Below are positions 54,072 through 64,000 of a stretch of DNA of 64,000 bases, in pieces (the first letter of the stretch is position 1; every line of letters starts with the position of its first letter). The position numbers and the translations under genes were made by a program. The stretch is taken from the NCBI GenBank assembly GCA_030035585.1, contig CM057465.1, positions 1,339,501-1,403,500 on the forward strand. The letters run 5' to 3'. The DNA comes from Dugong dugon (Eukaryota > Chordata > Mammalia > Sirenia > Dugongidae). Under the pieces are notes generated by a model. It searched no databases. It was not told the origin of the DNA and saw nothing but the letters and a program-made list of their open reading frames with translations.

Positions 54072-54478
54072 TGTTATGGATGGAATGGTGTCCCCCATAA
54101 TTGTATGTCAAAGCCCTAAACCCCAGTACCTATGAATGTGACCTTGTTTTGAAATAGTCTTTGAAGGTGTTGTCAGTTAACAAGAGGTCATGCTGAGGCA
54201 GGGTGGGTCGTAATCCGAGTGATGTCTTAGAAAAGAGGAGGAGAGACAGACACACAGAGGGAGGATAGCCATATAAAGATGCATTTAAATCCAAGAAATG
54301 ACTGAGGCTACCAACAACCGAAAGACGCAAAAAAAGATCTCCTACAGCCTTAGGAGAAAACATAACTTTGCTGACACTCAGAATTCAGACTTGGCTTCCA
54401 GAACTGTGACAGAATAAATGTCTGCTCTTTAAATCCACCTTCTGGGTGGTAATTTGTTACAACAGTTGTAGGAGACTC
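54072..54478 (+). mobile_element. Complete MaLR-like solo LTR
   Basis: It starts TGTTATGGATGGAATGGTGT. It follows AATGTGACCTTGTTTTGAAA, TGCATTTAAATCCAAGAAAT and TTCCAGAACTGTGACAGAAT, with AATAAATG as the polyadenylation region. It ends near 54478, immediately before the next LTR. Confidence 0.78.
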
Positions 54479-54656
54479 TGATAGTTAAGATTATGTGTCA
54501 ACTTGGCTAGGCCATGATTCTCAGTGGTTTGGCAGATACTATGTAATCATCCTCTATTTTGTGATCTGATGTGAACAGTCAATCAATTACAGTTTCCTTG
54601 GGGGTGTGGCTTGAATTCATTCTATACAGATATTCTGGCAAAGCTCACTCTCTCTT

Positions 54657-55603
54657 TTTTTTAATTTTTTAAATTTTATTGTACTTCAGGTGAAGGCTTA
54701 CAGAACAAATAGTTTCTCATGAAACAGTAGTACACATGTTGTTTTATGACACTGTTTTAACAACCCACAACATATTAACCCTCTAAATTCTCAACTGTTT
54801 TTTTTTTTTTTTTTTTTTTTGGTGAAAATACACATAGCCAAAGATACACCATTTCAAAAATTTCTACATACACGGTTCAGTGACATTGACTATGCTCTTC
54901 CAATTGTACTGTTATTCTCACTTAAGATGAAGGCTTACAGAACAAAATAGTTTCTCATTTAACAGTTACTACAAATGTTGCCCTATGACAATGGTTAACA
55001 ATCTCACAACACATCAACAATATCCTTCCTCAACCTTGTGTTCCCTATCACCAGCTTCCTTGTCCCCTTCTGCCTTCTGGCCCTTGTCACTGGACTCCTG
55101 TACCTTGTTAGTCTCATTTGGTTTTACGGGGCTGTCCACTCCCAGGCTGAACAGTGAACCTCAGAGGTAACTTCACCACTGAGCTGAAAGGGTGTCTGGG
55201 GGCCATACTCTCGAGGTTTCTCCAGTCTCCTTTAGGCCAGTAAATCTGGCCTTTTTTTTTGTGAGTTATAATTATGCTCTACATCCTTCTCCAGCTCTGT
55301 CCAGAACCCTATGTTGTGATCCTGGTCAGAGCAGTCAGTGGTGGTAGCCGGGCACCATCTAGCTGTGCTGGACTCAGTCTGGTGGAGGCCTTGGTAGCTG
55401 TGGTCCATTAATCGTTCAGACTAAACTTTTCCTTGTATCCTGCTCTCTTCACACTCCCTTGTTCCCAAAGGGATGAGACCAGCGGAGTATCTTAGATGGC
55501 CGCTCACAGGCTTTTAAGACCCCAGATACTACTCACCAAGGTAGAATGTAGAGCATTGTCTTTATAAGCTGTGTCATGCCAATTGAGCTAGATGTTCCCC
55601 GAG
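54657..55603 (-). other. L1 3' UTR with duplicated terminal module
   Basis: A terminal module of about 80 bp (with AAGGCTTACAGAACAAATAG) occurs at about 54690-54775. It recurs at about 54926-55012 as AAGGCTTACAGAACAAAATAG. A T run at 54798-54821 and the GGTGAAAATACACATAGCC block separate the copies. The junction with ORF2 is at 55603/55604. Confidence 0.85.
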
Positions 55604-56107
55604 TAGGTCTTCTGTATCTTTGCTGAGTTTCTTCTTAGTTGTTCTATCCTTTACTGAGAGTGGTGTGTTGAAGTCTCCTACTATTATTGTGGAACTGTCA
55701 ATTTCTCTTTTCAATGTTGTTAGAGTTTGTTTTATGTATTTTGGAGCCCTGTCATTGGGTGCGTAGATGTTTATTATGGTTATGTCTTCATGATGGATCG
55801 TCCCCTTAATCATTATACAGTATCTTTCTTTGTCTTCTATGGTAGATTTCATTTTAAAGTCTATTTTATCTGAGATTAGAATTGCCACTCCTGCTCTTTT
55901 TTGGTAGTTGTTAGCTTGATATATTTTTTTCCAAACTTTGACTTTTAATACATTCACATCTTTGTTTCTAAGGTGTGTCTCTTGTAGACAGCATATTGAT
56001 GGATCCTGTTTTCTTATCCATTCTGTCACTCTCCGTCTCTTTATGTGTGCATTGAGTCCATTTACATTCAGTGTAATTATTGATAGATGTGAGTTTGTTG
56101 CTGTCAT
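55604..56107 (-). pseudogene. L1 ORF2 N-terminal endonuclease, truncated at codon 168
   Basis: The frame is open from Met at 56107 to the deletion junction. Apurinic endonuclease residues are in register with the usual L1 numbering: N14 (L-N-V-N-G-L), E43 (Q-E-T-H), Y115 (I-Y-A-P-N), D145 and N147 (G-D-F-N). D205 and the S-D-H at 228-230 are lost, so the fragment should be inactive. After codon 168 the frame runs into 3' UTR sequence and stops at 55574. An upstream in-frame extension to 56245 is the region between ORF1 and ORF2. Confidence 0.92.
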
Positions 56108-56526
56108 TTTGTAGTGCTTTTTTTTTGTGGTGCTGAAGTTTTCTTTGTTCTTACTCACTTGTGCTGAGTTACTTTTGTTTGAAGATTTTTTTCCTTTCTT
56201 TTGTTTTTGTAGGTTTTGTTTTTGCTGAGACTTTATGTTTTTCATCTTTATTTTTATGAGTTGGTTTGTTAACTTTCTTTGTGGTTACCATGAATTTTAC
56301 CCTTATCTTTCTAAGTTTGAAGCAGTCTACCATTACTTGGCATGGCCTTGCCTTCCTCTCCATTAGAAGGTTCTAACTTATGCCGTTTATTCCCTCTTTT
56401 GTTGTTTTGATGTTGTTGTCATCAATCGATTGACTGCTCTGATTCCCTGTTGTATTTCTTTTGGTTTTGGATAGTCCTCGAGAGTTCATTTCTTAGATTG
56501 ATATCTGGCTCGTTTGATCCTGCGTC

Positions 56527-57575
56527 CTAGGTTCTGCCTGTGGGCTGAAGCTGTTTGTCCTCAGATCGAAGAACTCCCTTTAATAATTCTTGTAAGTTTG
56601 GTTTGACTTTTACATATTCCCTTAGTTTCTGTTTATCTGGAAATGACCTAATTTCATCATCAAATTTGAATGAGAGTTTTGCAGGATATATTATTCTTGG
56701 CTGACAATTTTTTTCTTTCAAGATTTTATATATGTCATCCCACTGCCTTCTTGCCTGCATGGTTTCTGCTGAATAATCTGAGCTTAGTCTTATTTTTCTC
56801 CTCTATATGTGACTTCTTGTTTTTCACGAGCTGCTCTCAGGATTCTTTGTTTGTCTTTGGTTTTGGCGAGTGTGATTATGATATGCCTTGGTGATTTTCT
56901 TTTGGGGTCTCTTCTATATGGGGTTTGTTGAGCTTCTTGGATGGCCAGCTTTTCATCTTTCATGGTATTGGGGAAGTTTTCTGTCAGCAGTTCCTCAATG
57001 ATCCTCTCTGTGTTTTCTGTTTTCTCCCCCTGTTCTGGAATGCCTATTACTCGTAAATTTTTGCTTTTAATTGTGTCCTGCATAACTCTCAGGGTCTTTT
57101 CATTTTTCTTTGTTCTTTTTTCTGAGTTTTCCTGAAACAGAGTTGTATCCAAGTGTTTGTCTTCAGTTCCACTGATCCTGTCTTCTACCATTTCAAATCT
57201 GCTTCTCAGCCCTTCTATGCCATCATCCATTTCTGAAATCTTGTTGTTTATCTTTTGGATTTCTAATTGTTGTTTTTGTGTAATTTCTAGTTGTGAATTT
57301 ATTTTGGCATTTTGTTCCTGCATCATTTTCCTGAATTATTCCAGTTTTTTGTCTGTATTTTCCATGAATTTGTCTATTTTTTCCTCATGTTTGTCAGCTT
57401 TTTGCCTCAGTTCTTGGAAAATTCCGAGTATTAGAGATTTGAATTCCCTATCAGGTACTTCTAGTGCATTTTCTTCCACAGAAAAGTCAACTGGTGTTTT
57501 AATTTGGATGCCTACTGGAAACACCCTGTCCTGTTTTTGTAAATGTTTTGATATTGTCTGCTGTTTTGGGGGCAT
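56527..57575 (-). pseudogene. L1 ORF1, two disabling mutations
   Basis: ORF1 encodes the L1 RNA-binding chaperone. The start Met at 57575 opens M-P-P-K-Q-Q. A coiled coil spans about codons 50-155, an RRM-like domain with L-R-V-I-G-I-P-E begins near codon 174, and the C-terminal domain from near codon 228 ends with L-L-K-G-V-L. Total length is about 350 codons, the normal size. Breaks are an in-frame TAA at codon 80 (57336-57338) and a one-base loss in an A run near 56790-56798, which shifts the frame before the last 80 codons. Few mutations over 1 kb indicate a fairly young copy. Confidence 0.92.
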
Positions 57576-59215
57576 TCAGTAGTATTTTTCTCATTTATTG
57601 ATTGTAGATTTGTTTGTTTCGTCCCCCCCCCCTTTTTTTAAATTTGACTATGTCTGAGCAGGTGACTGTGTGCTTTTTGTTGTTTACTTGTCTGTGGGCA
57701 CAATACTTTTCACCGCCTTGTCCAGTTGGCAGGGTCAGTCACTCAGATATGGTACAGCAGAGCAGGTCTAGCTGAAGAGGAGCCACTGGGACGGGTTGTT
57801 TGTGGCACTCACTACAGCCACCTGGGTGGTTCAGTAATCAATGCTGGTCAGGTTCCAGTAGGCCGTGCCTGCACTGCTTGGTGGTGTGATGTCAAGTGCA
57901 CGGTGCAGGTAGGTAGGATGCAGCGGGGAGATGGTTATGTGTGGAGCTAAGATGGATATGGGAGAGAGGAGAGAGGAACAGGAGCCAAAAAACATACAAA
58001 CAAACAAAAAAGAATGCTAGGGGAGCTTGCCGTTGGAGTGGAGAGATGAGAGACTATGAAATGGAGAAAAACAGAAAGGGGAAGAGGAAGAAAAGAAAAG
58101 AATGAATAAATAAAAATCAGAAAGGTTAAAGAACCGCAAAGTTCCCAGGGATCCCACCGATGCAGCTATGAGGTCTGGGGAAGTCGCTCTCAGGTGTCTC
58201 AGCACAGCCTGGCCAGAAGGCGCAGAGGCATACGACGCCTGGTATTCAGGGATCAGAAAGAGAAGGAAGAGATAGAGAGATGAGAAATTGAGCAATGAAG
58301 AAAGACAAAAAGGGAAGAAGAGGGAAAAGAAAACAAAACAAATAAAAAAAAAAAAAGAACAAGAAAGGCCCCCCCATAAAAAACAGAAAAGAAAAAAAAC
58401 AACAAAAAAAGAAATGTCCTCAGGGATCCCTCCACACGTCTGTGGAAGCCGAAGGGGAGTTCCTTGCCACGCAGATCTGCCTGGCCAGAAAGGGGTCCCA
58501 ACTCAAGAAAAGGAAAAGAAAACAAACAAACAATTCAAAGCAAACAAAAAAACAAAAGCCCCGGGATCCCACCAGTGTGGCAGCCCAGACCGGGAAGCAG
58601 CTGCACACTCGAGTGGAGCCCCGCAGCCCCTCAGGAAGAGGCAAAGATGGCGCTCAGAACCAGGCACTCGAGCAAAAGGAGGGGGAGGTGGCGAGAGGCA
58701 AGTGAGAAATCAAAAGAAGCAGAAAAAAAAAAAGCAACACTAGCAGCCAACAAATGGCACTCAGAGAGCCGCCTGCTAGGATGTGTGGAATCCAAGCAGC
58801 CGGTGCTTCCCAGTCACGAGACTGTGGCCACAGGAAGCAAATGAGGCTGAGCCAGGGCGAAGAGGGGTGGGGGGTGGGAAAGCGCACACTGCAAATTACA
58901 GGCTGTTTTGTCTCCTGCTGGATGCTCCGTGAGGCTCCTTTCTTGTACCCCCATTTACTGGTCTCTGATAGCATTCAAGATGGTGGCTCCTCACTGCGTT
59001 AGCTGGTAGGGGACCTCTGCATGAATCTCTCCTCGCTCTCTGTTCTCTGTCAGTTTTCTCACTCTGTTTGTGCTTGACAGAGTTCTTTATCTCTTCATTT
59101 GATGTTTTAGGGTTTCAGGATTGTTGTATTCTCTGTTTGGCTTAGTTTTTCGTATCTTTGCTGTGGAGGGACGGCGTGGTGCTTCTGCCTAGAGTGCCAT
59201 TTTGCCGGAACTCCT
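57576..59215 (-). promoter_or_regulatory. L1 5' UTR/promoter with internal repeats
   Basis: The 1.6-kb leader of the L1 is read on minus. Three blocks on + carry GGGATCC[C/T]ACC-like sequence at 58148, 58423 and 58563, each preceded by an A-rich stretch. Two A-rich blocks starting GAGAGATGAGA (about 58041 and 58272) are also similar to each other. This suggests imperfect tandem units. It should contain the polymerase II promoter, but no specific site is confirmed. Confidence 0.7.
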
Positions 59216-59534
59216 CTCACTCTCTCTTGAGAGTGATCATCAGTTCTTGGAATGTGAACCTGCAGCCTGTTGCCTGACCTGCAAATTTAGGAATTTGCCA
59301 GCTCCCACAACCCCCATGAACCAGCATCTTGCCACCTGACCTTCAGATTTTGGGTTCGTCAGCCACTGTAACCATGTGAGTCAGGAGAAGCCTCCACCCT
59401 GATGGCTGACCCGCTGATTTGGGACTTTCCAGCCTCCACAACTGTGTGATCCATTTCCTCAAAATAAATCTCTCTGTATATGTTTATACATACACATCAC
59501 AGGTTTTGCTTCTCTTGAGAACCTAGCCTAAGAC

Positions 59535-60704
59535 ATTTGTTATCAACCGTGGTTCTAGAGGAACAAAATGATAAGGTTGAGTTTTCTAAATTGGCTCTCA
59601 AGTCTAGCTAGTCTTAAAGGCACTGATGACTCTGCCTCCTGTAGTAAAGAGGGCACTGCTAATCCATGGCACGAAGTGGCAATAGAAATCCTCAAAATAT
59701 CACCACCAGTGGATGAAATATTTGTGAGAGACAAGGCTCTGGGTGATTGCATATTTGACACTTTCTACAGTTTTGTCAAGATGAGAAGTATAAGGAAGAT
59801 GGTTGGTTGGTCCTACTTTCACTAGACAAAGTGGTAAAAGAAAGGGATGAGCTCAAGGCTTCAGAGTCACAGCTCAAGCACCACATATGAGACCTGAAAG
59901 TTGTCATTTGTGCCCTGAAAGAAAGCCTTATTTCATGTAGTAACAGAGCTGATATTGCCAAAACCCAAACACAGAGTCTTATTTTAAGAGTGGTTGAATT
60001 AAAATGTCAGTTGAATTCCCAATCTCGTATTTTGTCTGAAGTTAAAGTAAAGGCATTGATTGGGAAGAAATGCGATCCTGAAACTTGGAATGAGGATAGA
60101 TGGGTAGATAATCAGGAAGCTGTGGGACACTGAGCCCCTAAATTCTGTTCACTCTTTACAACAGAATCAGTCCTCTTACTCCTATCTGAAGAGATTACTT
60201 CAGCTTTGTCTATTAAGCCACCATCCCCAGTAAAACCATTATCCATTTCTCTCCCATCTGATGATATTAACCCAGTAGTGTCTGTAGACTCTTAACCTGA
60301 GATATTGCCTGGGGTGGCACCTGGGGCATTTTCTGAGGCAGATACCTTACAAGACATTGCTGAATGTTGCCAGAACCTGCCCCCACCACCGATTTTTGCT
60401 TCTAGACATATAACTAGACTTAAGTCACAGCAAGCCCCAAGAGGTAAAGTACTAAATTGTGATCCATGAGAAAATACACTACACTACAAAAGAATGGCTT
60501 GATTTTTCTGATATATGCAAACAGAAATCTGGGAAATATGTGTGGGAATGGTTATAAAGTGTGTGGGATAATGGTGCAAGGAAGATAAAATTGGATCAGT
60601 TTGAGTTTATTGGTGTAGGCCCACTAAGAACACATTTCTCATTCAATGTTTCAGCTTGAAGGTTTAGAAAAGGATCTAATACTTTGATTGATTCACTAAA
60701 GCAT
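59535..60704 (+). pseudogene. Degraded ERVL/MaLR gag-like region
   Basis: Directly after the LTR, + strand reading frames resemble the gag region of ERVL-related elements. An N-terminal part (59568-59825) is followed, after a frameshift, by a long helical, coiled-coil-like stretch (about 59826-60040). A proline-rich part with several stop codons comes next. No protease or polymerase follows because an RTE interrupts at 60705. The copy is non-functional. Confidence 0.6.
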
Positions 60705-63700
60705 GGATTGTTGTTGTTGTTGTTAGGTGCCATCTAGTTTGTTCCTACTCATAGTGACCTTAAGTACAACAGAATGAAACACTGTCCGGTACTGCACCAT
60801 CCTCACAATCATTATTATGTTGGAGCCCATTGTTGTGGCCACTGTGTCAATCAATCTTGTTAAAGGTCTTCCACTTTTTCCCTGACCCTTCACTTTACCA
60901 AGCATGATGTCCTTCTCCAGGGACGGGTCCCTCCTAATAATGGGTCCAAATTATGTGAGGCGTAGTCTTGCCATCCTTGCTTCAAAGGAGCATTCTTGTT
61001 GTACTTCTTTCAAGACAGATTTGTTTGTTCTTTTGGCAGCCAATGGTATATTCAATGTTCTTCACTGACACCACAATTCTAATGCATCAATTCTTCTTTG
61101 ATCTTCCTTATTCATCGTCCAGCTTTCTAATGCATATGAGGCGATTGAAAATACCATGGCTTGGTTCAGGCGCACTTTAGTTCTCAAAGTGACATCACTG
61201 CTTTTTAACATTTTGAAGAGTTTTTTGCAGCAGAGTTGCCCAAAGCAATACGTTGTTTGATTTCATGACTGCTTCTCCCATGGGCATTGATTGTGGATTC
61301 AATAAAATAAAATCCTTGACAAATTTAGTATTTTCTCCGTTTATCATGATGTAGATTATTGGTCCATTTGTGAAGATTTTTGTTTTCTTTATGTTGAGGT
61401 GTTTTTCAAACTGAAAGCTATAGTCTTTGATCTTCGTCAGTAAGTGCTTTAAGTCCTCTTCTCTTTCAGCAAACAAGGTTGTGTCATCTGTATATCACAA
61501 GTTGTTAATGAGTCTTCCTTCAATCCTGATGCCATGCTCTTCTTCATACTGGCCAGCTTCTTGGATTATTGGCTCAACATACAGATTGAATAAATATGGT
61601 GAAAGGATACAACCCTGACACAACTTTCCTGATTTTAAACCATACAGTATCCCCTTGTTTTGTTAGAACGACTGCCTCTTGGTCTACGTACAGGTTCCTC
61701 ATGAGCAGAATTAAGTGTTCTGGAATTCCCATTCTTTGTAATGTTATCCTTAATTTGTTATGATCCACACAGTGGAATACCTTTGCATACTCAATAAAAT
61801 GCAGGTAAATATCTTTCTGATATTCTCTGCTTTCAGCCATGATACCTCTGACATCAACAATGATATATATGCCTTGTTTCATGTCCTATTATGAATCTGG
61901 CTTGAATTTATGGCATTCTTTGTCAATGTTCTATTGCAACTGCTTTTGAATTATCTCCACAGAATTTTATTTACGTGTGATATTAATGATATTGTTTGAT
62001 AATTTCTGCATTCTGTTGGATCACTTTTCTTTGGAATGGGAACATATGTGGATCTCTTCCAGTCAGTTGGCCAAGTAGCTTTCTTCCAAATTTCTTTGCA
62101 TAGTTGAATGAGCACTTCCAGCACCACATCTGTTTGTTGAAACATCTCAACTGGTATTCTGTCAATTCCTGTGGCCTTGTTTTTCACCTATGCCTTCAGT
62201 GCAACTTGGACTTCCTTTAGTAACGTTGGTTCTTGATCCTATGTTACCTCCTGAAATGGTTGAATGAATTTTTGGTACAGTGACTCTATGTATTCCTTCT
62301 ATCTTTGGAGGCTTCCTGCTTCGTTCAGTACTCTGTCCATAAAATTGTTCAGCATTGCAAACAGAGGCTTGAAATTTCTCTTCAGTTCTTTCAGCTTGAG
62401 AAATGCCAAGTGTGTTTTTCTGCTTTTTGTTTTCTAACACCAAGTCTTTGTACATTTCATTATAATATTTTACTTTGTCTTCTTGAGCCACACTTTGGAA
62501 TTTCTGCTCAGCTCTTTTACTTCATCATTTCCTCCACTGGCTCCATGAACAAGACCAAGTTTCAGAGTCTTTTCTGACATCCATTTTGGTGTTTTCTTTC
62601 TTTCTTGTCTTTGTAATGACCTCTTGGTTTCTTCATATATAATGTCCTTGATGTCATCCCACAACTCATCTGATTGCCAAGTCATTGCTGTTCAATGCAT
62701 CAAATCTATTCTTGAGATGGTCTCTAAATTCAGATGAGGTAGACTCAAGTTCCTATTTTAGCTCTCTTGGACTTGTTTTAATTTTGTTGAGCTTTAACTT
62801 GAACTTGCATATGGGCAATTCATGGTCTGCTCTGCAGCTGGCCCTTGGCCTTCTTCTGACTGATGATATTGAGCTCCTCCATTATATCTTTCAATAGATA
62901 TAGTTAATTTCATTCCTCTGCATTCTATCCAGTGAGGTCCACGTGTATAGTCACCATTTAAGTTGTTGATAAAAGGTATTTAGATGAATAAGTCATTGGT
63001 CTTATAAAATCTATCATGCGATCTCCTGCATCGTTCTTACCACCAAGGCCACATTATCCAAGTACCGATTCTCCTTCTTTGTTTCTAACTTTCCCATTCC
63101 AATCATCGATAATTATAAATGCATCTTGATTGCATGTTTGCTCAATTTCAGACTTCAGAAGTTGGTAAAAATCTTCACATCCTTCATCTTTGGTTTTTGT
63201 GGTCGGTGGGTTAATTTGAATAATAGTTGTATTAACTGTCTTCCTTGTAGTTGTATAAATATAGTCCTATCACTGACAGAGTTGTACTTCAGGATAGATC
63301 TTGAAATGTTCTTTTTGACAGTGAAGCTGATGCCATTCCTCTTCAATTTGTCATTCCCAGCATCATAGACCATGTGATTTTTCAATTTGAAGTTGCCAAT
63401 AACTGTCCATTTCAGCTCAGTAATGCTTAAGATGTTGATCTTTATGTGTTCCATTTCATTTTTGATGAATTCCTAGATTCTTACTTTGTACATTCAATGT
63501 TCCCATTATTAATGGATGTTTGCAGCTGTTTCTTCCCATTTTGAGTCATGCCACATCATCAAATGAAGGTCCAGAAGCTTTATTCCATCCACATTATTAA
63601 GATCGACTCTACTTTGAAGAGGGTGCACTTCACCAGTCATTTTCTGAGTGTCTTCCAACATGAGGGGCTCATCCTCCTCTACTCTATTAGACAATGTTCT

Positions 63701-63711
63701 GCTGCTATTCT
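60705..63711 (-). mobile_element. Near full-length RTE LINE, interrupted at its 5' end by an L1
   Basis: The 3' end with (GTT)n lies at 60708-60725. The element then runs continuously on minus through the reverse transcriptase, linker and endonuclease to the 5' UTR at about 63700. The 5' end is interrupted by the L1 poly(A) tail at 63712. At 3.0 kb it is the longest uninterrupted RTE in the window. Confidence 0.92.
61195..63454 (-). pseudogene. Dead RTE endonuclease/reverse transcriptase ORF
   Basis: Open pieces are collinear with the RTE polyprotein. They are endonuclease 63155-63454, linker 62162-62685, reverse-transcriptase start 61951-62187, motif A region 61574-61882, and the region after the palm 61195-61476. 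Motif A reads F-I-E-Y-A-K instead of F-I-D-Y-A-K, losing the first catalytic Asp. The YADD box at 61483-61494 reads Y-T-D-D. Stops and frameshifts separate the pieces. Confidence 0.88.
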
Positions 63712-64000
63712 TTTTTTTTTTTTAATATTTTATTGTACTTCAGGTGAAGGCTTACAGAACAAACAGTTTCTCATGTAACAGTAGTACACATGCTGTTTTA
63801 TGACTTTGGTTAACAACCCCACAACATTTTAACCCTCTGAATTCTCAGCTTTTTTTTTGGTGAAAATACACATAGCCACAGTTACACCATTTCAAAACTT
63901 TTTACATACACATTTAAGTGACATTGACTATGCTCTTCCAATTGTGCTGCCATTCTCGCCCAAGATGAAGGCTTACAGGACAAAATAGCCTCCCATTTAA
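63712..64000 (-). mobile_element. L1 3' UTR, continuing past the window edge
   Basis: The T run at 63712-63723 is the poly(A) tail. The first terminal module (about 63745-63830), the GGTGAAAATACACATAGCC block and the start of the second module (about 63966 onward) follow as in the L1 at 54657. It is inserted in the 5' UTR of the RTE, and its right end is outside the window. Confidence 0.9.

Larger units (their letters stand above)
54644..59228 (-). mobile_element. 5'-complete L1 with large ORF2 deletion and 13-bp TSD
   Basis: The element is 54657-59215 (4559 bp). A perfect 13-bp duplication CTCACTCTCTCTT flanks it at 54644-54656 and 59216-59228. On the minus strand it starts with GGAGTTCCGGCAAAATGGC, typical of an L1 5' end. 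It then has a 1.6-kb 5' UTR, ORF1, the first 168 codons of ORF2 and a 947-bp 3' UTR. The reverse transcriptase and C-terminal regions of ORF2 are absent. A full L1 would be about 7 kb. Confidence 0.93.
54482..59534 (+). mobile_element. ERVL/MaLR-like 5' LTR split by a complete-ended L1
   Basis: The LTR occupies 54482-54656 (TGATAGTTAAGATTATGTGT) and 59216-59534 (to CTTGAGAACCTAGCCTAAGACA). It is homologous to the solo LTR at 19695-20399 and has an AATAAATCTC polyadenylation region at about 59462. The gag-like region follows directly, so this is the 5' LTR of a provirus. The L1 occupies 54657-59215. Confidence 0.75.

Noticed and set aside
55574-56245. Intact 223-codon gene
   Set aside because: It is the inter-ORF leader, the L1 endonuclease N-terminus and a read-through into 3' UTR. 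Catalytic residues beyond codon 168 are missing.

Overview
The window is repeat-dense nuclear DNA from a placental mammal of the clade Afrotheria, most likely a paenungulate such as an elephant. The evidence is many copies of an AfroSINE-type tRNA-derived SINE, a highly abundant RTE-clade LINE with its deletion derivatives, and an L1 whose 3' UTR occurs four times. I recognise these families from memory of their consensus sequences; no database search was run. I found no credible host protein-coding exon, rRNA gene or functional tRNA gene. The window reads as intergenic or deep-intronic sequence filled by successive retrotransposon insertions, with a few stretches that look like conserved non-coding DNA.

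Layout. 0-5 kb: a tRNA-Gly/RTE SINE, then a near full-length but dead RTE LINE on the minus strand (239-4312) split by a 5'-truncated L1 with 16-bp target-site duplications (TSDs). 5-19 kb: ancient L1M/HAL1, L2 and MIR relics, an RTE fragment with an intact YADD box, RTE deletion derivatives, a second L1 3' end and MaLR-like LTRs. 19-28 kb: AfroSINEs, a solo LTR, a nested MaLR LTR, and an AT-rich unique block at 23.4-24.07 kb that is the best enhancer-like candidate. 28.3-31.2 kb: two large tandem arrays, a 16-bp minisatellite and a 33-bp higher-order ATC satellite. 31-41 kb: LTRs, AfroSINEs, a tRNA-Gly SINE and ancient L1.

41.1-45.1 kb is the most unusual part. One RTE copy (sense +) has been invaded by an antisense RTE 3' fragment, a 493-bp solo LTR with a 4-bp TSD, and a 1171-bp element with perfect 17-bp terminal inverted repeats and no recognisable relatives. 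The last has the structure of a non-autonomous DNA transposon, and it carries internal repeats of about 88 bp.

45-54 kb: an RTE inserted in a short RTE derivative, ancient L1, SINEs and an LTR. 54.5-64 kb: a degraded ERVL/MaLR-like provirus (5' LTR and gag-like relic). A 5'-complete L1 with 13-bp TSDs sits in its LTR; this L1 keeps ORF1 and the first 168 codons of ORF2 but lacks the reverse transcriptase. A 3-kb minus-strand RTE interrupts the gag relic and is itself entered by another L1 at the right edge.

The elements are related in parts. RTE supplies the 3' end, and a piece of its 5' UTR, to the short RTE derivatives, to the tRNA-Gly SINE and apparently to the AfroSINEs. The autonomous RTE was therefore probably the mobilising machinery for all of them.
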